From assembly GCF_034427455.1 (NCBI RefSeq), contig NZ_JAXQNN010000002.1, positions 921,907 to 985,906 on the forward strand: DNA of 64,000 nucleotides. Reading direction: 5' to 3'. This DNA is from Jeotgalibacillus haloalkalitolerans. GTDB lineage: Bacteria > Bacillota > Bacilli > Bacillales > Jeotgalibacillaceae. Of the stretch, positions 18,412-28,246 are shown piece after piece (the first letter of the stretch is position 1; every line of letters starts with the position of its first letter). Under the pieces are notes generated by a model. That model did no database searches. It was not told the DNA's origin and saw only the letters and a list, made by a program, of their open reading frames with translations. The position numbers and the translations under genes were made by a program.

Positions 18412-18779
18412 CAATTCCCTCCCTTTCTTTTTTATAATAACACTCGATTAAGAAGGTTCATTCTTTATCGAGAACTAAAAATCCTTTTTTCTCGTTTATA
18501 TTTTGTTCGACACCGTTCTATTTTCGAGAATTTTACGTTTTCTTACAGACAAGATTTTGATTGCTTTGATGGCGCAGACGTAAAATAAATAAAAATAGGG
18601 GCTGCCAAACAAAGAGCGAAAAGCTATATAGATAGAATGACAAGCGAAAGAGTATTAAAAGTGTGAAAAAGGTTAATGTATAAATAGATTCAGCGTTTTT
18701 CGTATGTAGCGTTTTTGCCACATATCAAATTAAATAAATCAAAATAAAAGAGGATGGGACAAAACCAGTGAACAATTGA

Positions 18780-18820
18780 AAAGGTCCGTGGGAAGGTGCA
18801 ACCTTCCCACGGACCTTTTT
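18780..18820. terminator. Hairpin inside the left end of IS remnant B
   Basis: AAGGTCCGTGGGAAGGT pairs with ACCTTCCCACGGACCTT with a T run following. Such a hairpin in an IS leader would block transcription entering from outside. Confidence 0.75.
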
Positions 18821-18907
18821 ATCATGAACGTCATTTTTAGCATATATAAAAGGACAACCTCTTGATAAAATTAGAGTTACCACACAATAACCATCGGAGG
18901 TGTCCTT

Positions 18908-19257
18908 ATGTTTAAAATTATAATATGAATCAGATCATTTTGACCCTGGATTTAGCGATTACACTTCAAGAAAATGATATCGCTTTTTTAGTCCATGACC
19001 TGGTCCAACAAATCTCTCAGAAAGCTTTCACTCCATTTATTAAACGAACAGGCTGCCCTGCTTTCAGAAGCAAAAACGGGTGAAATCTAAGCCAAAAGAA
19101 AAATTGACGTAGAAACAGTTTTTGGATTTCTGAAGGCTAATTTAGGTTTCACACGTTTTTCCATCAGAGGAAAAGAACGTGTGAGAAATGAACTGGGCTT
19201 TGCGCTCATGGCAGTCAACTTGTGAAAGTTGGCTGCCACCAGCATAAAAATTGTGTA
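18908..19257 (+). pseudogene. IS1182-type transposase, internally deleted and stopped
   Basis: Starts ATGTTTAAAA after CATCGGAGGTG. The N-terminal pattern is NQIILTLDLAITLQENDIAF with early frame breaks, as in IS1182 transposases. It then jumps to EAKTGEI, a TAA stop, RKIDVETVFGFLKANLGF and FALMAVNL. Several hundred codons between the two parts are missing, so no active enzyme can be made. Confidence 0.82.
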
Positions 19258-19419
19258 AGGCAAGGTAATACAACCATAAAAAAATGCGCCGACCATCTTT
19301 TTAGATGATTAGCGCTTTTTATTTTTGTCTTCGGCTAGTTTTGTCCCAGCGTCTTTTGATTTCCTTCAAGAAATAGAATGTAATTTATAGTACGATTCAA
19401 GCTGACTTAATCATTACAC

Positions 19420-19546
19420 AGCTGTGACTGTAGCGGAAGGGGGCGACTCCTGCGGCAGGAAGGGACGTGTGAGACCTGGCATTGCCAAGCCTGCGGGCTC
19501 ACCGCCCGGCCGCGGAAAGCGTCTCCCTGGAGCGAAAGTCACAGCT
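19420..19546. repeat. GC-rich intergenic inverted-arm repeat, copy R6
   Basis: A 127-bp element with perfect 10-bp arms AGCTGTGACT (19420–19429) and AGTCACAGCT (19537–19546). The interior is nearly the reverse complement of R2 (shared GTGAGACCTGGCATTGCC and CTCACCGCCCGGCCGCGGAA). It lies between IS remnant B and dat. Confidence 0.88.
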
Positions 19547-19566
19547 CCCTTATATAACGCGCTTTA

Positions 19567-20436
19567 CTAGAGCGTAATTGTCTCTGTCAATGCACCGCAC
19601 TGCTTTTCAACTGCTTCTTCAAACGCTTCCTGCAGTTTACGTGTCCAGCTGCCTGGTGTACCGTTTGCGATTTGCTGGTCGTTTACTTTCGTCAGCGGCA
19701 TCACTTCTGCAGTTGTGCTTGCCATAAATACTTCCTCAGCATTTAACAGTTCATCAAGTGTGAATGCTTTCTCTGCAACCTGAAGTCCGATATCTGCACA
19801 GAGCTTTATGATTTCCCGGCGCGTGATGCCATTTAGAATCAGGTTTGTTGCCGGGTGTGTGTACATTGTATCGTTAGTAATCATAAAAATATTGGATGAT
19901 GACCCTTCAGTAACCGTATCATCTCTGTGCAGGATTGCTTCAAAGCCGCCTTTTGATACTGCTTCCTGTTTTGCAAGGAGGTTTCCAAGTAAGTTCAGAC
20001 TTTTAATATCACATCTGAGCCATCTGACGTCCGGAGTTGTGATCGCTTTAACGCCGGCACTCATGTCCTTGACAGGTCGCGCCACCTCTTTTGTGTACGC
20101 TGTTAATACAGCATTTTGTTCTGCCGGGAAGTGGTGCTGCCTTGATGATGGACCGCGCGTAACCTGCAGATAAATAATGCCTGTATCAAGCTGATTATCC
20201 GTCATCAGCTTTTCAAGTCTTGCTGTTAATTCTTCAAGTGTAAAAGGCAGTGTCAGAAAGATTTTTTCTGCGGATTCAAATAATCTCGTCAGATGCTCTT
20301 CAGCTGTGAACATTTTCCCGCCATAGACTCTGACTACTTCATACACGCCATCACCAAACTGATAACCACGATCCTCGATATCCACTGTGCCGTTTACACG
20401 GTCTAAAAACTGATCATTTACAAGAATTGTACCCAA
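19567..20436 (-). CDS. dat: D-amino-acid transaminase
   Basis: PLP enzyme that interconverts D-alanine and D-glutamate, supplying D-amino acids for the cell wall. Length 289 aa. The PLP lysine is K145 in CDIKSLNLLGN. TRGPSSRQHHFP, TEGSSSNIF and the C-terminal MASTTAEVMPLT are class IV aminotransferase features typical of Dat. The start is TTG at 20436 with GGGGGAG upstream. It follows pepV by 20 bp, as a two-gene unit. Confidence 0.92.
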   Translation of the reverse strand: MGTILVNDQFLDRVNGTVDIEDRGYQFGDGVYEVVRVYGGKMFTAEEHLTRLFESAEKIFLTLPFTLEELTARLEKLMTDNQLDTGIIYLQVTRGPSSRQHHFPAEQNAVLTAYTKEVARPVKDMSAGVKAITTPDVRWLRCDIKSLNLLGNLLAKQEAVSKGGFEAILHRDDTVTEGSSSNIFMITNDTMYTHPATNLILNGITRREIIKLCADIGLQVAEKAFTLDELLNAEEVFMASTTAEVMPLTKVNDQQIANGTPGSWTRKLQEAFEEAVEKQCGALTETITL

Positions 20437-20456
20437 ACTGATCTCCCCCTCAATGA

Positions 20457-21872
20457 TTACTGCTCACAGGCAAGCTGGTAGATTGCTTCAGCATAAATTG
20501 CCGTGGCTTTCAGTAAGTCCTCTATTTCAATATATTCATCTTTCTGGTGTGCAACATCTTCTCTTCCCGGAAATAGCGCGCCGAATGCTACACCTTTCTC
20601 AAGAGAACGTGCATAAGTGCCTCCTCCGATTGCAAGAAGTTCACCTTTTTCACCAGTTTGATTTTCATAGACTGACAGCAGCGTCTGGACAAATGGATCA
20701 TCACCATCTACGTGATGCGGCTTTGAATCATCCTTCACATCGATTCTGATATGATGATTGCTCATTTCTTTCATCAGCCAGTCACGCTTTTGATCCATAT
20801 CATAAGTGACCGGATAGCGGATATTGATGCCAAAGAAAGCATTCTGTTCCCCGTAGCGGATCAGACCGGTATTCAGTGTAAGGTCCCCGCTGATCTCATC
20901 CTGACCGGCGATGCCAAGCGCAATGCCTCTTGATCCATTATATAAATACTTATCGGCAAATGTGGCAAATGTTCTGGCACGTGCATCAAGCTCAAACCGT
21001 TTCAGGAACCTCAGAAGCAGAATCCCTGCGTTTATTCCGTTATCCGGCTCCATTGCATGTGCTGACTTACCGTGCAGCTCCATTGTCAGGAGACCGCTCT
21101 TCACGTAGAAGTCGCCATCCAGCTCCTGTTCTTTTAAAAACTCTTCGTATTCCTGAAGCAGATAGGTCTGTTCTGCATGCACAGTCAGTTCAGCCTTTGC
21201 ATAGTCAGGCACCATGTTATACCTCTCACCAGCGTGGAAAGTATGCATTTCAATTTTAGGTGCATGTTCATCCGCTTCAAAATGGGTCAGGTGAAAGTCT
21301 GCGTCCATAATGCCTTTTTCAGCATGAATCACTGGAAAGTCTGCATCCGGCGCAAAACCGATCGTCGGCATTTCCTCTTCTTTGAAGTAATGGTCGACGC
21401 AGCGCCAGTCGCTCTCTTCATCTGTTCCAATAATCATTCTGACTCTTTTATTCAGCTTCAGATCAAGTTCATGTATGATTTTCATTGCATAATAGGCGGC
21501 AATGGTTGGTCCTTTATCATCAATGGCTCCGCGTCCATAAAGCCTGCCATCTTTAATGGCTCCTTCAAACGGCGGAAAAGTCCAGCCATTTCCTGCCGGT
21601 ACAACATCAACGTGACAGAGGATTCCAAGAAGGTCTTCTCCCTCTCCCATTTCAAGATGCCCGGCAATATGACCGGTATTTTTACTTTTAAAACCGGCTG
21701 TCTCTCCTGCTTTCAGTAAGTACTCCAGTGCACGCTTGACCTCTTTTCCGAGTGGTGCTTCAACGCTTGCGTCCGATTCATCCAGCACACTCGGAATCGC
21801 GATAAGCTGCTGCAATTCGTTCAGTATGTCGTCTTTTCTTTTATCAACTTCATCCTTCCAACTGATGGTCAC
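20457..21872 (-). CDS. pepV: Dipeptidase PepV (M20 family)
   Basis: Cytosolic zinc dipeptidase of the M20A group, 471 aa. CHVDVVPAGNGW carries the first metal ligand and catalytic Asp, GAIDDKGP the bridging Asp, and GTDEESDWRC the catalytic Glu pair; the lid domain follows and IGGGTYAR plus H484-type ligand region GREDVAHQ closes the site. The GTG start at 21872 is chosen for GGGGTG upstream; 21 additional in-frame codons upstream lack a site. Upstream of dat in the same operon. Confidence 0.92.
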   Translation of the reverse strand: MTISWKDEVDKRKDDILNELQQLIAIPSVLDESDASVEAPLGKEVKRALEYLLKAGETAGFKSKNTGHIAGHLEMGEGEDLLGILCHVDVVPAGNGWTFPPFEGAIKDGRLYGRGAIDDKGPTIAAYYAMKIIHELDLKLNKRVRMIIGTDEESDWRCVDHYFKEEEMPTIGFAPDADFPVIHAEKGIMDADFHLTHFEADEHAPKIEMHTFHAGERYNMVPDYAKAELTVHAEQTYLLQEYEEFLKEQELDGDFYVKSGLLTMELHGKSAHAMEPDNGINAGILLLRFLKRFELDARARTFATFADKYLYNGSRGIALGIAGQDEISGDLTLNTGLIRYGEQNAFFGINIRYPVTYDMDQKRDWLMKEMSNHHIRIDVKDDSKPHHVDGDDPFVQTLLSVYENQTGEKGELLAIGGGTYARSLEKGVAFGALFPGREDVAHQKDEYIEIEDLLKATAIYAEAIYQLACEQ

Positions 21873-21945
21873 GGCATTCACCCCGTTCTTCGATAATGGT
21901 CCTATTATAGAACATTTCCTTGAGGGAATCACCATGAAATTTGAT

Positions 21946-23076
21946 TCAGATGAAATAGAGCAGCAGGAAAACTGTATAAGGAACCACCGTAATCAGGTCT
22001 GTTTTACGCTTAATTTTGAAGTAGGCATCCCTTGATTTATACTTCACCCCAATTGCATGCTGATCGATTAGCTGTGCCCACATCTGCTGACTGACAGATA
22101 CGGCTCCAAAGGCCAGAAATGACACGATGATCAGATAAGCCCAGGCCGAGGGCACAAAGATTGCCGATGCCCCGGCTGCGCCCATCAGCCTTAGAATGAT
22201 ATAAGTATACTCCCTGTTTCTTGCATAGTGCTTGATGAAGAGCTCAGCCATTGCTTTCTGCGGGCCGGGCTGTTTAAAGATCCTGCCCGATTTTCTGAAA
22301 AACCATGGTTTCGAACGGGTTTTTGCTTTTGGAGGCGTCTCCACTTCATAAGACATTGAAAACATTTTCTTAATAAAGCGTGTTTTGTATCCGCGTTCTT
22401 TTATTCCATGATCCAGTATTCTATTTGGAGATAACAGGCTGTTTTTCAGCAGGACAGGGAGCAGTATGATTAACATGACCAGTGGTAAAGCTGCCGCTAA
22501 AGGGATGTAAAGGCTCAGCCAGGTAATCAGAAATGTACTCAGAAAGATGACAATTCCAATAGAGATGACAGCAGCCCTTAACCGCCAGCCTTTAAATCTC
22601 AGCCACGCAAAGTAAAACATCGATTTGCCAAATACCTTTACACAGGCCATTGAAATCCAGAATGCCAGGATGGAATACCAGCTTATATTTAAAAAATTTA
22701 CGATAAATGGACAGACCAGCACCACGACTAAACCCGTCTCCACAAGTGAATAGACGAGATTATAGATAAAACTTTCCTTCAAAATAGATTCAATCAGTTC
22801 TTTTCTTTTAATTAAAAAGACGCTATCCGCTTCATACAGAAAAGTTCTCCACTTCGAAGAAAGCATCGTGATCGCCATAGCAAGAGCAGCCAGCCGCCAG
22901 TCGAACCAGTTGAACCAGACAGGAGGCTCTACCCAGAGCGACCTGTAAAAAAGCCCGGTAAAAAACAGCCCCGGGAGGATCAGATACACAATGACCGTCC
23001 AGTCAATTGCCGTTTTAATGACACCATATTGATAATCATAATCTTTTCTGATTCTTGTCAGCAGGAGTCCCTTCAC
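21946..23076 (-). CDS. ythQ: ABC transporter permease, EcsB/YthQ family
   Basis: Integral membrane partner of the preceding ATPase, 376 aa, with about eight to ten hydrophobic segments grouped as in EcsB family permeases. An N-terminal RIRKDYDYQYG precedes the first helix. The exported or imported substrate is unknown. The GTG start overlaps the ythP stop by four bases, so the pair is coupled. Position between pepV and ytzE matches B. subtilis ythQ. Confidence 0.85.
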   Translation of the reverse strand: MKGLLLTRIRKDYDYQYGVIKTAIDWTVIVYLILPGLFFTGLFYRSLWVEPPVWFNWFDWRLAALAMAITMLSSKWRTFLYEADSVFLIKRKELIESILKESFIYNLVYSLVETGLVVVLVCPFIVNFLNISWYSILAFWISMACVKVFGKSMFYFAWLRFKGWRLRAAVISIGIVIFLSTFLITWLSLYIPLAAALPLVMLIILLPVLLKNSLLSPNRILDHGIKERGYKTRFIKKMFSMSYEVETPPKAKTRSKPWFFRKSGRIFKQPGPQKAMAELFIKHYARNREYTYIILRLMGAAGASAIFVPSAWAYLIIVSFLAFGAVSVSQQMWAQLIDQHAIGVKYKSRDAYFKIKRKTDLITVVPYTVFLLLYFI

Positions 23077-23762
23077 GTTGATTCAGCCTCCGGAATACAG
23101 CCGTAAAGATCCTCTGCCCCGTATTCTGTGAGGACTTCCTGAAGTGTGCCGTATGCAGAAAGTGTTCCTTCGGAAATGATCAGAAACCTGTCACCGATCT
23201 TTTCTGCTGTATCCAGTATATGCGTACACATTACAATACCGGCGCCTCTCTCCCGCTCTTCCCTGATCAGCTTCATGAAAAGTTTTACAGCTGATGGGTC
23301 CAGCCCCATAAAAGGTTCGTCAATAATCCAGAGTGAAGGTTTCGTCAGGAGTGCAAGGAGGAGCATGGCTTTTTGCTGCATCCCTTTTGAAAACGTCCCC
23401 GGCAGTTCATGAAGGACTTTTGTTAACTGAAATTTCCCCAGCCACTCCTCTGCCCTTGGCTTCCATTCAGCTTCCGGTATTTCTTCGATATCAGCAATAA
23501 ACTGAAGATGCTCCTGTAGCGTTAATTCGTCATAAAAGACAGGCCGCTCAGGTATAAATGAATATCGGATATTTTCCTGAAATACTACTTCTCCTTCGAA
23601 AAATGGGATCTGTCCCATAATGCCTTTTAGTGTCGTACTCTTTCCTGCACCGTTAGATCCGATCATTATCAAAAGCTCACCAGGGTTCAAATCAAACTGG
23701 ATATCTTTAATGGTCGGCTGATTCGGCTGATAGCTGCCCGATTGAATATGTACATTCAGCAT
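23073..23762 (-). CDS. ythP: ABC transporter ATP-binding protein YthP
   Basis: ABC ATPase of 229 aa that powers YthQ. Walker A is GSNGAGKSTT (about residues 35–44), the signature is FSKGMQQKAML, Walker B is LWIIDEPFMGLDP and the switch His is in CTHILDTAE. ATG at 23762 has AAAGGA nine bases upstream; 17 further codons upstream are open but unsupported. First gene of the two-gene transporter operon. Confidence 0.88.
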   Translation of the reverse strand: MLNVHIQSGSYQPNQPTIKDIQFDLNPGELLIMIGSNGAGKSTTLKGIMGQIPFFEGEVVFQENIRYSFIPERPVFYDELTLQEHLQFIADIEEIPEAEWKPRAEEWLGKFQLTKVLHELPGTFSKGMQQKAMLLLALLTKPSLWIIDEPFMGLDPSAVKLFMKLIREERERGAGIVMCTHILDTAEKIGDRFLIISEGTLSAYGTLQEVLTEYGAEDLYGCIPEAEST

Positions 23763-24041
23763 CTTTTCACATCCTTTTTCTCTTTTACGGATCAGGTTGA
23801 AAAAAGTTTCCAAGCATCATAATGACGAACAATTCCTTATAAAATATGTTAATAGTTTGTAAATGGGTAGAAAAGGGTAGAAATTTATTTAAGTGAGGTG
23901 TACAATAAAATTGTCAGACAATAATGATTGTCGAAAAAGAATGAAAAGGGGCTGTCGTCAGGCATCCAATTTTACTTCTGGAGAATAATTGAACTGTTAA
24001 CCGTCGTCATTGCCATGGAAAAAAGATGAGGGAGTGGTTTT

Positions 24042-24260
24042 TTGAAACCAACTACGAACAGAATGCTGACGCGTATCAAATCTGTCTATATGTTCATTAA
24101 AGAAAACGGAACAGTGACTACAAATGATTTGGTAGATGAATTCGGCATTACACCTCGCACCATTCAAAGGGATTTGAATGTGTTAGCCTATAACGATTTA
24201 GTGACAAGTCCTAGTCGGGGCAAATGGACAACGACAGAAAAGAAAGTCAAAATTTCATAA
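24042..24260 (+). CDS. ytzE: Small DeoR-type HTH protein YtzE
   Basis: A 72-aa protein that is essentially only a DeoR-family winged helix-turn-helix: TNDLVDEFGITPRTIQRDL is the recognition region (about 30–48). There is no effector domain, so it is probably a small DNA-binding regulator of unknown targets. The start is TTG at 24042 after GAGGGAG; an ATG six codons later is less well placed. Divergent from ythP. Confidence 0.82.
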   Translation: MKPTTNRMLTRIKSVYMFIKENGTVTTNDLVDEFGITPRTIQRDLNVLAYNDLVTSPSRGKWTTTEKKVKIS

Positions 24261-24271
24261 ACTGAAAGTAT

Positions 24272-24305
24272 AAAAGAGCAGCGTATTGACGCTGCTCTTG
24301 TTTTG
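24272..24305 (+). terminator. Terminator after ytzE
   Basis: AAGAGCAGCG pairs with CGCTGCTCTT, followed by GTTTTG. Confidence 0.85.
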
Positions 24306-24331
24306 TATTTGTATGGACTTCCAGAACCGCC

Positions 24332-24392
24332 GGTACAGTGGAGGACTGCGCTTTCCTGCCCCCGGGCGGTAGTCTCCGTTCTCCACTGTACC
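24332..24392. repeat. GC-rich intergenic inverted-arm repeat, short copy R7
   Basis: A 61-bp element with perfect 12-bp arms GGTACAGTGGAG (24332–24343) and CTCCACTGTACC (24381–24392). The core GCGCTTTCCTGCCCCCGGGCG is trimmed relative to long copies. It lies between convergent ytzE and ytzG. Confidence 0.85.
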
Positions 24393-24409
24393 CGCTCAGT
24401 TCATCTTTT

Positions 24410-25132
24410 TTAACTACTGCTTGATCGACTCTTCAATTGAACCAATTCTTCCTCTGTCAGCTCACGATATTCTCCCGGCTCAAGGTTCTTGTCCAGTTCC
24501 AGCGGGCCCATGGAGAGTCTTTTGAGGAATGTGACTTCTTTGCCGACTGCCTGGAACATTCTTTTGACCTGATGGAACTTGCCTTCGGTGATGGTCAGTT
24601 CAATTTCTGAGGTCTCACCGGCTGATAGAATCACGAGCTCACCTGGTTTGGTATGGTATCCGTCGTCGAGTGTGACTCCCCGCTTGAAAGCTTCGATATC
24701 ATCTTCTGTTACGTTTCCTTTTATCCGGGCAAAATAGGTTTTGGCAACGTGCTTTTTTGGTGATAGCAGGTCATGCGCAAGTGCGCCGTCATTTGTCAGT
24801 AGCAGAAAGCCTTCTGTATCTTTATCAAGGCGCCCGACAGGAAATGGCTCAAACAAGTGATAATCGGGATCAATCAGATCAATGACTGTTTCGTGCATCC
24901 CGTCTTCAGTTGCTGAGATCACACCCTGGGGTTTATTCAACATGAGGTAAATAAATTCACGGTAATGAACTTCCTCACCATTTACAGTGACAGTCTGTTG
25001 TTCAGGATTGACCTGTTGCTTTCCATCTTTTGCAGGCTTACCGTCTACTAAGACTGTTCCTGACTTCAGCCATTTTTTCATTTCTTTTCTGCTGCCATAT
25101 CCCATATTGGAAAGCAGTTTGTCGAGTCTCAT
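24410..25132 (-). CDS. ytzG: rRNA pseudouridine synthase (RsuA family) YtzG
   Basis: Converts a specific uridine in 16S rRNA to pseudouridine by family homology. 240 aa: N-terminal S4 RNA-binding domain (MRLDKLLSNMGYGSR to about residue 60), then the catalytic domain with the nucleophile Asp in VGRLDKDTEGFLLLT near residue 103. ATG 25132 has AAAAGGA eight bases upstream. It follows murJ by 14 bp in the same direction. Confidence 0.9.
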   Translation of the reverse strand: MRLDKLLSNMGYGSRKEMKKWLKSGTVLVDGKPAKDGKQQVNPEQQTVTVNGEEVHYREFIYLMLNKPQGVISATEDGMHETVIDLIDPDYHLFEPFPVGRLDKDTEGFLLLTNDGALAHDLLSPKKHVAKTYFARIKGNVTEDDIEAFKRGVTLDDGYHTKPGELVILSAGETSEIELTITEGKFHQVKRMFQAVGKEVTFLKRLSMGPLELDKNLEPGEYRELTEEELVQLKSRSSSS

Positions 25133-25146
25133 GAGAAACATCCTTT

Positions 25147-26763
25147 TTAAGAAAATTTATTACGTAAGCGGGTAATGCGCTCTCCGAACAGGCGGTCTGC
25201 AAGGCGGGATTTCATACTGAGTACAGCATAGACAAATGCACCGACAAGTCCGCATATTGCTAAAATAATCACTGCGTGCAGTCTGTTTTCAGGATTCATC
25301 ACCAGGTCCAGTCCGAAGTAAACGATCAGCACAGGAACCGCCATAATCACATTGAAGATCAGCATCAGTAATGTACGTTTGACAACCATTCTGTACTTAT
25401 AAGCTGCAAAATATTTAATTACTAGTAAATTAATCACGATTGCTGCAACATAACCAATACTTGTTGCAAGAACAGCTCCCTGCACTTCCATCATCTGAAC
25501 GAGCGGAATGTTCAGTACCAGCTTGACAAGCAGACCGATCAGCAGGCTCAGCACACTCCACCGCTGTTCGTTAATCCCCTGCATCATGGCAGCCGTTACT
25601 GTGTAGATTGCAAATAAAATGGCAACAGGTGCGTAGGTTCTGAGCACTTCTGTACCAAGCTCATTTGCACCGTAGAATACTGTATAGGCAGGTTCAGCAA
25701 GCAGTGACAGCCCGATTGCTGCAGGCATTGTCAGAAACAGCAAAATCTGAAATGTCTGGTCAATCTGTCTGTTCAGATTACTCCAGTTTCCTTTTGAAAA
25801 GCTTGACGTAATGACCGGAATCAAAGTCATGGCAAATGCCGTCGCAAGAGATACCGGAATAATAACCAGCTTATGCGTTGTAAAGTTCAGCACCTCAAGC
25901 TGAATATCTGTTACTGCTGCAAGTCCGATTGATACCATTGCTTTATTAAACGTCAGTGAGTCGATTAACTGGAATAACGGATTTGCTACCCCGACAAGAA
26001 CGAAAGGAATCGAGTACAGGATAATTTCCTTATACATATCTTTTATCGAAATATCCATTTCGTTTTTACCGGTAGCACTCATTTTATCTAAATGAGGTTT
26101 ACGCTTCAGGTAGTACACGACGAGTAACGCAAGACTGGCCACACCGCCGACGAATGCTGCAAATGTCGCTACACCGATTGCCTGTGTCATGGAACCGTCC
26201 ATAATAAACAGTACAACGTACACACCAGCTAATAAGAAGACGATCCGGACAATCTGTTCAATGACATTTGATACAGCGGTTGGTCCCATCGACTGATATC
26301 CCTGGAAAAAGCCTCTGATCAGACTCATGACCGGAATAATAATCAGTGCAAAGCTGACAGCCCTGATCACGGATATCACCTGTTCCACACTGACCTGCTG
26401 ATCATTTGATTCAATCACCATGCCGGCAAATACCGGCGCGAACAGATACATCATCAGGAATGCAAAAATACCAGTCAGTGACATCAGAATCAGACCGGAG
26501 CGGAATAACTTCCTCCCCACCTCGTATTCACCGATTGCATTATATTTTGATATAAATTTCGACACGGCAAGCGGAACGCCAGCTGTCGCAATAGATAGAA
26601 AAATCGTATATGGTATATATCCATACTGGTAAAGTGCAAGCGCACCAGGCTCATCACGTACCAGCTCATTAAATGGAATGACATAAAAAAGTCCGAGAAA
26701 CTTGGAAATAAAAGTACCTAACGTCAGAATAAATGTACCTCTGACAAGTGTGGATGTAGACAT
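25147..26763 (-). CDS. murJ: Lipid II flippase MurJ (YtgP)
   Basis: MATE/MOP-superfamily flippase, 538 aa with about 14 transmembrane helices starting at residue 9. In B. subtilis YtgP is the MurJ that flips lipid II across the membrane. Arg residues in the first helices (GTFILTLGTFISKFLG, RDEPGALALYQYGY) and the long-loop pattern fit. Start ATG 26763 has a weak AGGAAG site. Expressed from a divergent promoter shared with ytfP. Confidence 0.88.
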   Translation of the reverse strand: MSTSTLVRGTFILTLGTFISKFLGLFYVIPFNELVRDEPGALALYQYGYIPYTIFLSIATAGVPLAVSKFISKYNAIGEYEVGRKLFRSGLILMSLTGIFAFLMMYLFAPVFAGMVIESNDQQVSVEQVISVIRAVSFALIIIPVMSLIRGFFQGYQSMGPTAVSNVIEQIVRIVFLLAGVYVVLFIMDGSMTQAIGVATFAAFVGGVASLALLVVYYLKRKPHLDKMSATGKNEMDISIKDMYKEIILYSIPFVLVGVANPLFQLIDSLTFNKAMVSIGLAAVTDIQLEVLNFTTHKLVIIPVSLATAFAMTLIPVITSSFSKGNWSNLNRQIDQTFQILLFLTMPAAIGLSLLAEPAYTVFYGANELGTEVLRTYAPVAILFAIYTVTAAMMQGINEQRWSVLSLLIGLLVKLVLNIPLVQMMEVQGAVLATSIGYVAAIVINLLVIKYFAAYKYRMVVKRTLLMLIFNVIMAVPVLIVYFGLDLVMNPENRLHAVIILAICGLVGAFVYAVLSMKSRLADRLFGERITRLRNKFS

Positions 26764-26810
26764 CTATTAATCTTCACTTCCTAATCATCTGACAAGAATT
26801 TTGACACTAT

Positions 26811-26846
26811 ATTAGAGTGTACTACCCGAACCGGTGATTGACAATG
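26811..26846 (-). promoter_or_regulatory. Promoter for murJ
   Basis: On the minus strand TTGTCA and TACACT are 17 bp apart, about 50 bp upstream of the murJ start. Confidence 0.55.
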
Positions 26847-26855
26847 ATAAGTACA

Positions 26856-26884
26856 TTGAATTGTCCACTTTCCCGCGGTAGAAT
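26856..26884 (+). promoter_or_regulatory. SigA-type promoter for ytfP
   Basis: TTGAAT and TAGAAT separated by 17 bp, 33 bp upstream of the ytfP ATG. The hexamers are identical to those before ytkP. Confidence 0.65.
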
Positions 26885-26916
26885 GAAGGCATATTCCAGA
26901 AAAGAGTTGAACACAA

Positions 26917-28173
26917 ATGAAATACGATGTAATTATCGTCGGTGGCGGTCCATCAGGGCTGATGGCAGCAATCGCAGCCGGCGAAAAGAAAGAACGCGTT
27001 CTTTTAATTGATAAAGGCACAAAGCTTGGACGAAAGCTTGCCATCTCAGGCGGCGGGCGCTGTAATGTAACAAACCGCCTCCCTGTTGATGAGATCATTA
27101 AGCATATTCCGGGTAATGGCCGATTTTTATATAGTGCATTTTCCGTCTTTAACAATGAAGACATCATCGCCTTTTTTGAAGGTCTTGGCGTTGCGTTAAA
27201 AGAAGAGGACCACGGCAGAATGTTCCCTGTGTCAAATAAAGCACAATCTGTAGTGGATGCGCTTCTCAGGAGACTTGGCGAGTTAAATGTGGAGATCAGA
27301 ACAAATGCTCCGGTAAAAGATCTGATGGTTGAAGACGGTAAAGTTATAGGGATTGAAACGAGAAACGGCGAAGAAATCCTGGCTGATTCAGTCGTACTGG
27401 CAGTAGGTGGAAAATCAGTTCCGCAGACAGGTTCAGAAGGTGACGGCTATCCGTGGGTTGAAAAAGCGGGGCATACGGTCACTGATCTCTTCCCTACTGA
27501 AGTACCGCTCCTTTCTAGTGAGCCTTTTATCAAAAATAAATCACTTCAGGGTCTTGCGCTAAGAGATGCAGCAGTAAGCGTACTGAAGAAAAACGGCAAG
27601 CCAATCGTCACCCACCAGATGGATATGCTGTTTACACATTTCGGACTCTCAGGCCCTGCGATTCTGCGCTGCAGTCAATACGCAGTGAAAGAAATGAAAA
27701 AGCAAAAAGGCGCACCGGTTACAGTGCGGATTAACGTCATGCCTGATCAAAATGCAGAAAACGTTTTTCAGCAGCTTCACCAAATGGCGAAAGATGATGC
27801 TAAAAAAGCTGTAAAAAATGTCTGGAAAGGTTTCGCGCCTGAACGCTACATTCATTTCCTTATGGAGTTAACCGAGATTGACCCGGATCAGCAGGCGGGA
27901 ACAATTTCTTCAGAGAAAATCCGGGGGATGGCCGGGTTGCTGACTGCTTTTGAAATGAAAGTGAACGGTACCCAATCAATAGAAAAAGCATTTGTGACCG
28001 GCGGCGGTGTTTCCATTAAGGAAATAGAACCGAAAACAATGAAATCGAAAAAGTGTGAAGGGTTATTTTTATGCGGCGAGCTGCTGGATATTCACGGGTA
28101 TACGGGTGGATATAATATTACTTCTGCGCTTGTGACAGGAAGACTGGCAGGGAGTAATGCGGCTGGTGAATAA
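26917..28173 (+). CDS. ytfP: HI0933-family flavoprotein YtfP
   Basis: FAD-dependent oxidoreductase-like protein of the HI0933/BaiN group, 418 aa. [15 protein letters not shown] at the N-terminus binds the ADP part of [13 protein letters not shown] is the family signature, and GGVSIKEI plus [16 protein letters not shown] near the end are conserved. The physiological reaction is not established. Divergent from murJ; no downstream partner. Confidence 0.9.
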   Translation: MKYDVIIVGGGPSGLMAAIAAGEKKERVLLIDKGTKLGRKLAISGGGRCNVTNRLPVDEIIKHIPGNGRFLYSAFSVFNNEDIIAFFEGLGVALKEEDHGRMFPVSNKAQSVVDALLRRLGELNVEIRTNAPVKDLMVEDGKVIGIETRNGEEILADSVVLAVGGKSVPQTGSEGDGYPWVEKAGHTVTDLFPTEVPLLSSEPFIKNKSLQGLALRDAAVSVLKKNGKPIVTHQMDMLFTHFGLSGPAILRCSQYAVKEMKKQKGAPVTVRINVMPDQNAENVFQQLHQMAKDDAKKAVKNVWKGFAPERYIHFLMELTEIDPDQQAGTISSEKIRGMAGLLTAFEMKVNGTQSIEKAFVTGGGVSIKEIEPKTMKSKKCEGLFLCGELLDIHGYTGGYNITSALVTGRLAGSNAAGE

Positions 28174-28246
28174 CCTTGGTGATGGGTTCTTTCTTTGCGT
28201 TGCAGAGTTACAGTGACAAGGCGTTCGAGTAGTGGCTGTGTCTGCA

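Larger units (their letters stand above)
18750..19353 (+). mobile_element. IS1182-family element remnant B, both ends present, internally deleted
   Basis: Left end GAGGATGGGACAAAACCAG and right end (reverse complement) GACGCTGGGACAAAACTAG match as terminal inverted repeats over the TGGGACAAAAC core. At 604 bp it is about one third of a full IS1182-type element. It keeps the 5' leader hairpin, the transposase N-terminus and C-terminus, and lacks the catalytic centre. Confidence 0.85.
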
